Positions 13,190-26,300 of a stretch of 64,000 bases of DNA are shown one piece after another. The notes under the pieces are model-generated. The model made no database searches, was not told the origin of the DNA, and worked only from the letters and a program-made list of their open reading frames with translations. The stretch comes from Prorocentrum cordatum (Eukaryota > Sar > Dinophyceae > Prorocentrales > Prorocentraceae), in assembly GCA_963575745.1 (NCBI GenBank), contig CAUYUJ010019612.1:95733-159732 (forward strand). The letters are read 5' to 3'. A program made the translations under genes and the position numbers. Each line of letters begins with the position of its first letter. Position 1 is the stretch's first letter.

Positions 13190-13871
13190 CGATGAGGATG
13201 GTCAGCATGGAGGTATTGGAGATTGTCGTACTGGTGGTGACGTTGATGTTGATGGTGGTGGTGGTGTCGGTGACGATGATAAGGATTCCGACGACGCTGA
13301 TGCTGATGATGATGGGGCTTACTAGGATGGGAATGATGCAGAGTTGTCTGATGATTCTGCTGCGAATGATGATGCTACTGATGCTGATGAAGGCGATGTT
13401 AATGATGCTGCTGATGATGCTGGTGACGATGCTGCTGGTGTTGACGACGACGAGGACGATGATGGTTATGATGATGCTGGTGACGACGACGATGATTATG
13501 ATGATGCTGCTGGCGATGATGCTCATGATTAATCTGGCGATGATGATGCTGACGACGATGATGAGGTTGGTGATCGTAGAGTTGATGATGGCGGTGACGG
13601 TGATGTTGCCGATGATTGTGATTGTGATGTTGCTGTTGATGCTGATGAGGATGGCGCCTTTGATGATGATTAGGCTGGTGGTGGTGATGGATGAGGGAGA
13701 GGATGAGGACGATGATGAGGATGATGCCGATGATGATGCTGTTGATGATGCTGTTGATGTTGGTGCCGATGCCGATGATATTGTTGATGATGCTGGTGGT
13801 GATGCTGATGATGATGATGATGATGGTGAGGATGATGATGACGATGCTGATGCTGATGCTGATGCTGATGG

Positions 13872-13913
<42 letters not shown>

Positions 13914-14002
13914 GGAGGAGGAGGAGGAGGAGGAGGAGGAGGAGGAGGGGGAGGAGAAGGAGTGGGAGGAGGAGGAGGAGGAGGAGGAGGAGGAGGAGGA
14001 GG
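12286..14002. repeat. GAT/GCT/GAC array 3 ending in GGA run
   Basis: GAT-rich with many GAC and GCT interruptions, then (GGA)n from about 13910. It starts just after CAGATAGATACTGCTGAAG and keeps the plus-strand polarity of the other arrays. Confidence 0.95.
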
Positions 14003-14777
14003 GAGGAGCTGCACCCATCTTCTTACGGGGCATCGCACGCCACCCTCCGAGGGCATTTGGACCCAAGTAGTTGTTTTTCCTCCCTTACCCCATTCTCCGT
14101 TCATGCACCGCTCGTGCTCGGCGGCATGGCCTGTTCCGTGTGCTCCTCTCCTTCTCCTCCTCATGAGGACGAGGAGCAGAGGAGCGATCGATGGCGTCGA
14201 TGGTCTTCCTGACACCGTCACCGGCCTGAGCCTGAAGGGTGTACGTTCTCCAGCTGCCCCGAGGCAGGCATCCTTGCTTCCCCGTTCCCCCCCTCCCGCT
14301 GCCCCCTCTTCTTCCTCTTCGACCGTCGGGCCCACATGGTCTCGGCGCTCCCCCGGGCATCCAGGGCGCCTCGACTCTGCCTTCGTGGGCAGCCGATCCG
14401 ATCCGATCCCTTCCCTCCGGGTGCCTCCCGCCCGCCTCCCCTGCTCCCGTTCCCCCGCCTCCGCTCCCCTCTCTCCCGCTCCTGCTGCCCCCCCCCCCCG
14501 GCCTCCTGGCCCTGCCTCTCTCCGCTCAGCGGCGCGGCACCACCACTGGCCGACGACATGCGGCTACAAGGATTCGGATTCCTCCTCCTCCTCCTCCTTC
14601 TCCTCCTGCTTTGCCCACATAACTCTTTACATCAGGGGCAACGCTAGGGGGGAATAGGCACAGGGGGGATGGCATCGACCCCCAATCGCCCACTGATCGC
14701 CGATAGTGGCTCGATAGCACCATTCTGTCCAGGGACGCGCGGATTCGCTACTGCTGGCCTATCGCCGATCTATCGGC
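14003..14777. other. C/T-rich unique sequence, nothing called
   Basis: Several pyrimidine tracts end in CAG (for example 14528) but the following bases do not continue a thioredoxin-like frame. Confidence 0.5.
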
Positions 14778-14892
14778 GATATATGTGTATACATATATAT
14801 ATATATAGATATATATGTATATGTATGCGTATGACTATGTATATTTATACGTATATGTATATGCATAGGCATATGTATACATGCATCTATCC
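14778..14892. repeat. TATATG/TATACG AT-rich satellite
   Basis: Alternating TATATA, TGTATA and CGTATA dinucleotide-rich sequence. Confidence 0.9.
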
Positions 14893-15163
14893 GTAAGGGC
14901 TTCGCCCCCTGCCGCCGGCCCCCTCTCTCGGAGAATGGGCCATGGAAGAGCTAAGTTATGAGGTCTTGGCGCTGTCGTGAAGCAGTATCGAAACTTCATG
15001 CGAAGCCGATTCGCAATCAGCAAAACCAACTGATCACAAGAGGGGTTACCACACCTGGCGATTGGTAAGACGTGTATGGTTTACGGGCTTGTTTACCACA
15101 CCTTGCGATTAAAGGGCCGAGGGAGTTCTCGCAGTTTGGGTTACCACGCCTTGCGATGGATGT

Positions 15164-15760
15164 GCGTGAAGGGTGGCACCGAATTTCAGAAATGTGGCAA
15201 ATCCCCTGTGTTTTTGGACCCTGACCCCGCGGATCTGCGTGAGGGGTGGCACCGAATTTCAGAAATGTGGCAAATCCCCTGTGTTTTTGGACCCTGACCC
15301 CGCGGATCTGCGTGAGGGGTGGCACCGAATTTCAGAAATGTGGCAAATCCCATGTGTTTTTGGACCCTGACCCCGCGGATCTGCGTGAGGGGTGGCACCG
15401 AATTTCAGAAATGTGGCAAATCCCTTGTGTTTTTGGACCCTGACCCCGCGGATCTGCGTGAGGGGTGGCACCGAATTTCAGAAATGTGGCAAATCCCTGT
15501 GTTTTTGGACCCTGACCCCGCGGATCTGCGTGAGGGGTGGCACCGAATTTCAGAAATGTGGCAAATCCCTGTGTTTTTGGACCCTGACCCCGCGGATCTG
15601 CGTGAGGGGTGGCACCGAATTTCAGAAATGTGGCAAATCCCCTGTGTTTTTGGACCCTGACCCCGCGGATCTGCGTGAGGGGTGACACCGAATTTCAGAA
15701 ATGTGGCAAATCCCTTGTGTTTTTGGACCCTGACCCCGCGGATCTGCGTGATGGGTGCTG
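15164..15760. repeat. 73-bp tandem array, 8 copies
   Basis: Unit GCGTGAGGGGTGGCACCGAA ... CTGACCCCGCGGATCT, 73 bp (72 in two copies), with one or two differences between copies. Three imperfect TTACCAC.CCTTGCGAT repeats precede it (15047-15160). The unit length is not a multiple of 3, so it is not coding. Confidence 0.95.
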
Positions 15761-15989
15761 ATTTCGAGCCCCCCCAGCAATTCAGACAACGCGCCCAGGG
15801 GGTGCTAAAAAGCCGGTTTGGGCCTCCCCCCCTCGCGCGGTCAATCAACTAGTTACAGTAAACAGCAATAAGCAGAACTGTAACATTGGAAACTACAAGC
15901 TACAACTGGTACAGGAAACTGCGAATCCCGCTCCTCGCAGCCTGGTGGCCCCACAAGGGGGCCGGCGGATTTATGCATATGTTTCGCAT

Positions 15990-15994
15990 ATGAT

Positions 15995-16030
<36 letters not shown>

Positions 16031-16375
16031 GGTACATGCAAATGTATTTGTATGGGTATGTATATGTGTATGTGTACACGTACATGTGTACATGTGTACA
16101 TGTATATTCATATGTATATGTATATGCATGCGTATGTATATGCACATGCATATGTACATGTATGTGTATATGTATCTGCATATGTATATGTACATGTCAA
16201 CGTATGTGTCATGTCTATGCATGTATAGCTGTATGTGTATGTTTATATCTATATGTACATGTATATGTACTTGCATGTGCATATGTACATGCATATGTGT
16301 AAGTGTGTGTGTGTGTGTGTGTGTGTGGGTGCTGGTGCTGGTTTACACATATATATATATATATATGTGTATATG
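15990..16375. repeat. TATATG/TGTATATG AT-rich satellite with (GT)n
   Basis: TATATA and ATGTGTATATG units, a (GT)n run at 16300-16327, and TATATA again to 16370. Confidence 0.9.
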
Positions 16376-16689
16376 TACCTGTCCGATTCCAGGCCGATGT
16401 TTCCCTCCCCATGCCTATCTCCCCTATCGCTGCCCCTCATCACATGTCTCGCGTGCAGGTCCTGGCGAACGCCCCAGCACCTCGAGGCTACGGCCTCGCT
16501 CGGGAAGGCCGCACGAGGCCCCCGGGAACCCGTCCGCACTGGTGGTTCGTTCGCTCGTTCCCCCCCCTCGCTCCTGCGGGGGGGGGGTGGCTGCCGCGCG
16601 GGCGGCCGCGGGCTCCGACTTCCGAATGCTAAAGACAGCTGCCGACGGGCAGGCCATGTTGGAGCACGTCGTGGGCTCCCCCGAGGATC

Positions 16690-16893
16690 GAAGGAGACAA
16701 AAACGCTGGAAGCACAACATTTCGGAGCTCCGCGCGGGTGGCTTGGATCTGCGCCTGGGCCCCCTGGCGGCGCCTCCGGCGCCGCACCTGGCGCGCTCCG
16801 CGCGCCAGGGAGGTGGATCCGAGCGCCGATCCAAGAAATCCACGCGGAGCTCCGAAAGTTGCTGTTTGTGCCGTTCTGTCTTCCCCTAGAGGA
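16690..16893. mobile_element. fold-back element family B, long copy
   Basis: Arms with TTTCGGAGCTCCGCGCGG and its complement near the right end, plus an inner hairpin (CTGGCGCGCTCCGCGCGCCAG). The inner CCCTGGCGGCGCCTCCGGCG segment is shared with 52752-52984. Confidence 0.75.
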
Positions 16894-17724
16894 GCAGGCT
16901 GATTCCTGGGCGTGCGCTTCCCCGCCGTCCCTTTGCCCTTCCCCTTGTGCCCCTGCCCGCCCCCCCGCCCCCCCGCCTTTGGTCACCAAGGTCCACTGAG
17001 CAATGCGCGGCGGGGCCATCTCGCTGCCCTTTGGGATTTGTTTTTCCCTGTTCCGCTCGGCCGCTTCGCCCGCCGGCCAGCATTTTGTTGTGCCGTCTCT
17101 CCCTCGTCGTCGTCCTCCTCTTTTCCCCTATCCTGTTTCACGCCTGCACAGCTGTACACTGCAAGAGGCAAGCTGTTGTTGGGGTTCAGGCTGCCTTCGT
17201 CGAGTTGCGCTTTCGTGAGGCGGGCGAGTGCTGGCAGCTGGCGTGCGGGCACGGCGCTGCACGCTGCGAGTAATTGCGGCGGTTTCGCGTTTCGAGGCGG
17301 CGGTGTTAGAGAGCGTTTTGTATCCTTTGGGCTACACCGCGCGTTACGCCCCCTCCCCTCCCCCCCCTGAAGATGACGCTCCCCCCCTCAGCGCGTCCCC
17401 GGCACTGCCGCAGTTCGTCCGGCACCACGGTCTGGGGCGGGGGGGGGGCCGCTACGTTATGCCCCGTCCCGTCCGGTCCCCCGCCCCCAATAACGCCCGT
17501 TGTGGCAGCGAGTAGAAAGTGTGCGCTCTTGGAAGGTGCGGGAGCCAGTCGCGCTGCAGCAGGACAGAGCGGAGCACACGCGCGCCTCGGGGTTTGCTGG
17601 CCTCCCACGGCCTCCACGGGGCTGACCCTGCGCCCTCCCCGGCGCGCCCAGGGGCCCAGAGCTATCTCACAGCAGTCTTTTTGTTCATGCCTGGTTGCCA
17701 GTCTCCAACGTCTGGCCGCCCGAG
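16894..17724. other. unique sequence upstream of exon a
   Basis: A possible exon at 17190-17219 (AAFVELRFRE, GC donor, phase 0) would join exon a in frame, but its acceptor context is weak, so it is left as a candidate. Confidence 0.4.
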
Positions 17725-17763
17725 GTGCAGGAGGTGCCCGAGCTGACCGCCAAGTCGCACCAG
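17725..17763 (+). CDS. P5-like exon a (linker into third thioredoxin-like domain)
   Basis: Reads [13 protein letters not shown] in phase 0 and joins directly to the next exon. It follows AG|G, and the donor after CAG is GCGGCT. An alternative acceptor at 17701 would extend it upstream to include SNVWPPE, which resembles the Pro-rich linker before the third domain of P5 (human P5 has PPPELLEI there). The choice of start is uncertain because the upstream exon has not been fixed. The intron that follows is 2682 bp and carries a GAT array. Confidence 0.6.
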
Positions 17764-17981
17764 GCGGCTCCAGGGGGGGGGGGTGGGACGGGGGCAGAGC
17801 TTTCGAGGAGGCAGAGCGGAGGAGGGAGGGAGGGAGGGAGTGAGGGAGGGAGAGGCACGAGGGAGAAACGAAGGGAGGTGGAGAAAGAGGAGCGTGCGGA
17901 AGAGAAGGATGAGGAGGATGGAGGAGCAGTTGTGGTGGTGATGATGATTATGGTGAAGATGATGATGATGACGATGATGAT

Positions 17982-18012
<31 letters not shown>

Positions 18013-20346
18013 ATGATGATGTTGATGGTACTGATGGTGATGATGATGATGATGATGCAGATGATGCAGATTATGATGTGTATAAGGATGGATTGATGGA
18101 CGGATGTTTGGATGGTGTATGGTTGATGATGGATTGTGGATGATGATGGTGATGCTGATGATGATGGCGATGGTGATGCTGATGATGATGATGCTTATGA
18201 TGATGATGCTGATGCTGATGATGATGATGATGATGGTGATGATGGTGGTGGTGAGAATGATTGTGACGGTGATTGTGATGATGATGCTGCTGCTGACGAT
18301 GATGCTGATGATGATGATGATGATAATGTAATGGTGCTGGTGATGGTGATGGTGATGGTGATGGTGATGGTTATGGTGGTGATGATGGTCATGATGCTGA
18401 TGCTGATGCTGATGATGATGAGGATGAGGATGGTAATGATGATGATGGTGGTGGTGATGGGTGCTGCTGCTGCTGTTGTTGCTGATGATACTTACGAGGA
18501 TGGTCATGATGATAACGATGGTGATTGTGATGCCGATGATACTGATGATGATGCTGCTGATGCTGAATACGATTACGATGGTGCTGATGCTGCTGACGCT
18601 GACGTAGATGATGATCAAGATGCTGATGGTGCTGATGATGATGATGATAATGATGCTGATGCTGATGCTGATGTTGATGTTGCTGTTGATGATTCTGATG
18701 ATGGTGTTGCTGATGATGATGCTGATGCGGCTGAGGATTCTGCTGCTGTTGATAATGAGATGAGACTGATGATGTTCATGAGGATGATGCAGATGATGAT
18801 GACGATGATGATGATGCTGCTGCTGATGATGATGGTGATGATGACGCTGCTGATGATCATGATGATGAGTATGACGAGGAGGAAGAGGAGAGGGAAGAGG
18901 AGGGGGAGGCGGAGTTGCTAGAGGGGGAGAGGAAGGGATAATTTGGTATGGAGGGAAGATATGCCCATGACGCATTCTCTGGAGACATGCCATTTACCCA
19001 CGGCGCGGAGGTTCCAGAGGTTAGTTGGCAGAGTCCGAGGAAGCGAGTGCTCTTGATTACTGATTTCGCCCCTCTTGCTGGGAACCGTACCATCGTGTTG
19101 TCAGCCATTGAGGTCGGTCCAGTATCCGATTGCATTATCACTGATACATTCCTCCAACGACGCCGTCGAGTGACACACACGGGACTAGAATACCATAGCC
19201 GACTACCTGGCAACCTACACCCTGGACCAACGACGATCGTGGTTTCAAGTTTGTTCGACCTACGTCAACGCCAATGCCAGAACTCTGCTTACCCACACTT
19301 TCGGCGGCAGTCAGGCACACCAGTGTGCCGCGGCAACGTGGGTGCTACATATGGTGCCCACCAAGGACGGTCACATTACTACCCAGGCATTAGCGATAGG
19401 GGCACTTCTATTGAGCTTCATGTTTCATCCTTCCCAGCGGAAGCGACGGCTCCTGACGCGGACCAGGCAATGTCTATCATCCTAGTATGCTTGTTGCGAA
19501 GAATTACTACAACTAGGGTTGGCCAGGGTTGGCCAGAGGGTTGGCTGGGGGTTCGTTCGGGTCGGATGGAGAGTTGGCCAGGGCAGTTCTTGGATAGACA
19601 GACCTTTGTCATCGCATTGGGTTTATCGTCTGCGTCGTCTCATCACCACCATCACATTGCCGTCTTTGAAACAGGAAAACAAGGAACGGGGATGAGCAGG
19701 AGAAGGAGGGGAAGGGGGAGGGGGAGGAGGAGGGGGAGGGGGAGGAGGGGAGGAGGAGGAGGAGGAGGAGGGAGGAGAGGAGGAGGAGGAGGGAGGAGGA
19801 GGAGGAGGAGGAGGAGGCAGGAGGAGGAGGAGGCTCCTCGTCGGTCCTGCTCCTCCTCCTCCTCGTTGTCCTCTTCCTCGTACCTCCTTCTCCATCTCCT
19901 CGTCCCTCTTTGGTGGAAAGGGGTGACGGGGCAAGGGGGACGCGAGTTCGGGGGGGCAGGGGCAGGGGAGGGGATGTCGGGGGTGAGTGGGGGGGAGGAG
20001 GCTGCCGGCGTCCCGCTTGCCAGTTTCGCCTTCTGCTTCCGACCTCCAACCGCGTCTCCTGACTTGATGACCGGCTCCGTCCGCCCAGTACCCAGATCTG
20101 CCGTGTTGTGTTTGTATGACATGGACCGCTCTGTCGTCACGGAGGGTTCTTGTCACCGGCCTGGGGCCAGAGCAGAGCGCGGCGGCCTCCTAGACGCCGA
20201 GCAAGACTTTACAGGTCTGTGTGCCCTGCTGCAAGCTGCTTCCCCCTCTCCTCCAGCCGCCCAGGTGCGTGCGCGCGAGTGCAAAGCGGGAGCCTCCACT
20301 CTCGTGCTCCCCCCGCGCTCCCCCCGCGCCTGCTTCAAGAGCCCCT

Positions 20347-20379
<33 letters not shown>

Positions 20380-23300
20380 GCGCCGTGCCCTCCCCTCCGC
20401 TCCGTCCCGTGTGCTCTCGGCTCCGCGCTGCGCGGCCGCGCTCAGGACGTCTGCTTCAAGGGGGACGGCCTGTGCGTCATCTACCTCAAGGAGCGCACTC
20501 CTGCGCACCGCGCAGCACACGGGGGGAATCTAGGGGAGGGCGGAGCGAGCAGCAGCTGCAGCAGCAGCAGCGGGGGCGACAGCAACGGCTTCGGGTGGTG
20601 GGCCGAGGCCCAGGTCGCGCCCGATCCCGAAGCTGTGCGCTGCGTTGGCGCGGGTGCGAAGGCATCAGCACACGCACGCCGTCACGCCCCCCTGCCCCCA
20701 TTGCTTTTGTCGCCTTGTCGCGGGGGGGTTGGAGACTCTAGGTTTGAGATCACTGACTGAATCTGCACACTCCCTGCGCTCCACGCTACACCTGTGCTAA
20801 CGTATCGCCCCGATGCCGAGCTAACAAGAGTAGCGGCGTGTGGCGTCAGGCCACGATTTCCTTGCGAAGAAACTCCGCCTTTCCCGTTCTGTGTTTTACG
20901 TTCGACGCTCCAAGATCTACGTTGTACGCCTCACACTTATCTTTCTCGTTTGCGCAGAAGCTCGTCAGAATGTCTGTGTCTTCACCAGCATTGGCGCGTA
21001 AGTTGCTCGCGTGAGGTCACGCGTAAGCGTCCTCGTCTCCAGCGCAGCGTGCCGCGCTGGCGGCCCGCGTACGCCACCGCGTAAGGTCGCTCATCGCGCG
21101 TAAGGCCCGTTTTATGTTCGTCGCTTTTTTGTGCGTATATGGGTTTACATAGTTTTTGGAATTTGTACATATATGCAAACCATAGCAAACCTGTACAGGT
21201 GTTCATGTATGCATGCATTCTGAAGCCATTCAGGGGCAAAGCTACACCTGAGAAACACGCTTGGACCCCCTATGGAGTACAAGTGACACGCATGCCGCGG
21301 CTCTTGCACGAGGGAGCGGCGAGGGAAATGAGATGCGTGGCCGCCAAGTGCAAGGACGTCAGGGAGGTCCGAGATGGCCAGGGAGGCGAACGACGACGAC
21401 GACGAAAGGAGGGGGCTCCGCGACACAGGGCCAGCCTCAAGGGGAGGGAGGCCACAGGGGAGGCCAGGACGGCCGAATGGGGCGGGGGGGAGGGACGACG
21501 ACATGACACGATGAGACACGACACGACACGCCACGCCACGCTACGCCACGGCACGGCACGGCACGGCATGGCACGACACCACACGACACGACACGACGAC
21601 GACGAAAATCAACCAATCCGAAGCCCTCGGGGGGGCCACGTCCAGGGGAGGCTGCGGGAGGCCAAGGGAGACGGATCTAAAAATTTGACTGGCAGACGCG
21701 GCATAACCAATACAGGGGCCAATGCATACCAGTTCTCAGAACGAATTGTCGAATCTCTCACAATGTTCGCCGAATCGACACACATTGTCTGCCTGCGCCG
21801 GGTGGGCCAAGAAGTTCCATCCCGCGCAGGATTTCCTCTAGCTCATCCATTCCGAAGAGCTCTACGAGGTACTGCAGGGGTCCGGGGCTACCACCCAATC
21901 CGAAGCCGTGGAGGTGGGCCAGGGCAAGCGGAGGCCAGGGGGGGGAGGGGGGGCCAAGGGAGGCCCGGGGGGGGGGGCAGGGCAGGCCACGAGGACACGA
22001 CGCGGTGCGACAGGACCCGGCGACGAAAACAGAGCAATCCGAAGCCCTTGGGGGGGGGAGGGGGCCAGGGCCATGGGAGGCCACTGAAGGCCAGCGAGGC
22101 CGGGGGAGCCTTGGAGGCCACGACACGACACGACACGACACGACACGACACGACACGACACGACACGACACGACACGACACGACACGACACGACACGACA
22201 CGACACGACGACGAAGAACATACACCAGTCCGAAGCCCCTGGGGGGGAAGGGGCGCAGGCCAGGGGAGGCCAGGGGGGGGGGGCCAGGGGGAGGCCACGC
22301 CGACACGACACGACGCGACACGACGACGACAGGGCACGACGACGACGAGCAGAGCAATCCGAAGCCAGGGGGGGGGGGCACGGCCAGGGGAGGCCAGGGG
22401 AGGCCAGGGGAGGCCAGGGGGGGCAGGGGGCAGGGGAGGCCTCGATGGCACGCCACGCGGCACGGCACGGCACGGCACGGCACGGCACGGCACGGCACGA
22501 CGACGACGACGACAAACACACAGAGGATCCGAGATCTGGAGCGCAGCAGTGCAGGAGAAGGCAGTGGTCCGAGCTGTCGGGGGGGATGTCGGGGGGCAGG
22601 GCCCGGGGACGCGCCTGGGGCGGGGGGGCACGGCACGGCACGGCACGGCACCGCACGGCACGGCACGGCACGACGCGACGACGAAGGTAAAGAGGTCCGA
22701 GCCCAAGAACAGTTGTGCAACCCTCCCAGGAAAGAAGGGGGAGGAGGAGGAGGAGGAGGAGGAGGTGGAGGAGGAGGAGGAGGAGGACGAGGGGGAGGAG
22801 GGGGAGGAGGAGGAGGGGGAGGAGGAGCAGGGGAAAGAGGATATTGGCAGTCGCCTTGAATGTTATGTGTTGAATGGAATGTGTGCCTCGTGTCCGTCTG
22901 TCGGGCTTGTTGGCGGGCTAGTTCCCGGACGGGTTGGCTCGTTGGTGCGTGGTTGGGCGGGGCGTAGCATGATTTTTTTCAGTCATTCCTATCTTCTAGT
23001 CAGTCCAGCCATTTCTATCATCCAGTCGTTTCTACCTCCTTCCAGTCATTCCTATCCAGCCATTCCTATCTTCTGCTCCTTCCAGGCAGTGCTATCTTCG
23101 TTAAGACGCCTACGGCGAATCACCGCCTCCCCCTGCCTGTGGGGATCGCTAATGTGGCCGAGCGTTGTGGCAAGAGCTCTGCCAAGCTATCGGACCATGT
23201 GTTCCCCCAGCCGTTGTGGAACCCCTTGGGGGAACACTTGGGGGAGGATGGCTGGGAAGATCAGGAGGAGGAGGAAAAGGAGGGGGCATCTTGGGAGCCT

Positions 23301-26300
23301 CTGGGGGCACCCCTGTGGCCTCCTAGGAGCTTCCTGGGGGCTTCTTGGAGGCATCTTGGGGGCCTCCTTGGGCCTCGGGAGTCTTGGGGGGGCTTCTCGG
23401 GGGCCTCTTTGGCCGTCTCGGGGCACTCCTGGCCCGTCTGACGCGGTCGGAAGCCGTCTTGGGGGCTTCTCTGGGCCGACTTGGGGCGTGCTGCAGGGCC
23501 GTCTTCGAGGCCATCCTGCGCGTCTTGGAGGCCTCTTGGGCCGCCTCGGGGTCCCCTTGGGCCGTCTTGGGGGCCTCTCAGGCCATCATGGGGTCATCTT
23601 AGAGGCCTCTTGGGCGATCTTGGGGCGTTTTGTTGGGGCCATCTTGGGCGTCTTAAAGGCCTCCTGGGCCGTCTTGGAGGCCTCTTGGGGCCGTCTTGAT
23701 GGCCTCTTGGGCCGTTCTGGGACCATCTTGGAGGCCTCTTGGGCGATCTTGGGCGATCTTTGGGGGCTCTTGGGCCGTCTCGGGCCGTCGGAAGGCCGAA
23801 ACGAAGCAAAATCCCAAAGCCTTCACAAGCCTTCGGAACATGATTTTGGCCCCTTCTGGCCCTCCTGGAGGCCCTCTTGGAGGCCTCTTGGGCCGTCTTG
23901 GGCCAGCTTCGAGCCAACTTCGGCCGTCTTGGTGGGCTTTTGGCCCGTCTGACGCCGACGGAAGCCGTTTGGGGGGCCTCTCTGGGCCGACTTGGGGCCA
24001 TCTTGGGGTGCTCCAGGGCCGTCTTAGAGGCCATATTGGGCGTCTTGGATGCCTCTTGGGTCGTCTTTGTGTCCTCTTGGGGCCGTCTTGGGGGCCTCTT
24101 GGGCAGTCCTGAGGCCATCTTGGAGGCCTCTTGGGCGCTCTGGGGACAATCTTGGGGGCCTCTTGGGCCGTCTTGAGTCGTCGGAAAGCCGAAAGGAGCA
24201 AATGCCAAAATCCTTTGGAAAACCACTGATTTTGGCCTCTTCGGGCCCTGTGGAGGACCTCTTCGAGGCCTCTTGGGCCGTCTTGGAGGCCTCTTGGAGG
24301 CCCCTGGAGCCGTCTTGGGACATCTTGATGCCATTTGAGGCTGTCTTGAGTGCATCTTGGCTCGTCTTGGAGGCATCTTGGGGCCATCTGGGCCGTCTTG
24401 GAGGCCATCTTGGCCGTCTTGGATGCATCTTGGAGGCCATCTTGGGCCGTCTTGGAGCCGTCTGGAGCAGGAAAAACCCTTTGGAACCGGGTCTGGATCT
24501 TTCCGGGTGGCTGGCGGGACGGGCCGAAGCCCCAGGGGGAGTTCTTTTGGAAAAAGAGCCAACACCAAAACCGAAAGGGTTTAGCACGCCAGGCACCCCT
24601 GCGATGAATCGACAGGGGGCGGCGGATCGAAGACGCCTACGGCGAATCACCGCCGCCCCCTGCCTTTTTGGAAGCGCCTATGTGGCCAAACGTTGAGGCC
24701 AGACCTGCCAAGCTATCGGACCATGTGTTCCCCGAATCGGTTTGGAAAGCCTTCGGGAAACAGGTGGGCATCTTGAAGGTCATCTTGGCCGTCTGGAGAC
24801 CATTTTGACCCTTTCAGGCCTTCTTGGAGGACGTCTTGGAGGGCTCTTGGGCCGTCTTCGAGGCCATCTTGAGCGTCTTGGAGGCCTCTTGGGCCGTCTT
24901 GGGGGCCTCTTGGGGTCGTCTTGGGCCTCTTGGGCGATCTTTGAGGGCACTTGGGCCGTCTTGGGCCGTCGGAAGGCCGAACAAAAAGCAAATGCCACAA
25001 TCCTTCAAAAACCCATTTGAAATCAATGATTTTGGCCTTTTCGGGCATTCCTGGAGGCCCTCTTAGGAGCCTCTTGGGCCGTCTTGGGCCATCTTAGGGC
25101 CATCTTCGGCCGTCTTGGTGGGGTCCTGGCCCGTCGGACGCCGACGGAAGCCGTTTGGGGGGCCTGTCTGGGCCGACTTGGGGCCCTCTTGGAATGTTCC
25201 AGGGCCGTCTTAGAGGCCATCTTGGGCGTCGTAAAGGCCTCCTGGGCCGTCTTGGGGGCCTCTTGGGCCGTTCTGGGGCCATCTTGGAGGCCTCTTGGGC
25301 GATCTTTGGGGGATCTTTGGGGGGCTCTTGGGCCGTCTCGGGCCGTCGGAAGGCCGAAAAGAAGCAAATGTTAAAATCCTTCAAAAACCGAAGGAAAATA
25401 CATGTTTTCTGGCCTTCTCTGGCCTCCTGGAGGCCCTCTTGGAGGCCTCTTGGGCCGTCTTGAGCCAGCTTCGAGCCAACTTCGGCCATCTTGGTGGGTT
25501 CCTGGCACGTCTGACGCCGTCGGGAGCCGTCTCGGGGGCCTCTCTGAACTGGCTTGGGGCCCTCTTGGGGCGCTTCGGGGCCGTCTTGGAGGTCATCTTG
25601 GGCGTCTTGGAGGTCTCTTGGCCCGTCTTGGGGCCCTCTTGGGGCCGTCTTGGGGGCCGCTTGGGCGGTCATGGGGCCACCTTGGAGGCCTCGTGGGCGA
25701 TCTTGGGGCGATCTTGGGGGCCTCTTGGGCCGTCTTGAGCCGTCGGAAGGCCGAAAAGAAGCAAATGTCAAAATCCTTCAAAGGAAAATCAATAATTTTG
25801 GCCTCTTCGGGCCCTCCTTGAGGACCTCTTGGAGGCCTCTTGGGTCGTCTTGGGCCGTCTTGGAGGCTTCTTGGGCGAACTTGGATGTATCTTGGACTCT
25901 CTTGGGCTTGGACCATCTTGGGCCAACGTGGCCATCTTGAAGGCCATCTTGGGCCGTCTTGGAGCCGTCAGGGGCAGGAAAACCCTTCGCAACCGGCTCT
26001 GGAAGATCCTTTGCAATCCTTCCGGGACCCTGGCGGGACGCGCCGGAGCCCCAGAGGGAGTTCTTTTGGAAAAGAACCGAAACCCAAACCGAGAGGGTTC
26101 AGTACGACGCCCTCTTGGGTACATCTTGGGCCGTCTTGGAGGCATCTTGGGGCCATCTTAGCCGTCTTGGAGGCCATCTTGGCCGTCTTGGATGCATTTT
26201 GGAGGCCATCTTGGGCCGTCTTGGAGCCGTCTGGGCCTCCTGGGGCGGAAGGCTCGACTTCTCGGTTCATGTTCTCCCTCTTGGTGCCGTTATACGGCCT

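Noticed and set aside
15164-15760. CRISPR-like array
   Set aside because: The 73-bp units abut directly with no variable spacers, and the organism is eukaryotic.
18948-20741. 597-codon plus-strand frame
   Set aside because: It passes through a GGA run and the intron before exon b, and reads exon b in a different frame.
21139-23952. 937-codon plus-strand frame
   Set aside because: It runs through the CGACA array, the GGA run and the TCTTGG array; composition changes with each repeat and no domain is visible.
23594-25771. [17 protein letters not shown]-type minus-strand frames as a repeat protein
   Set aside because: The 11-12 bp repeat opens several frames, which break often; the core is reported as a finding but there is not enough to call a gene.
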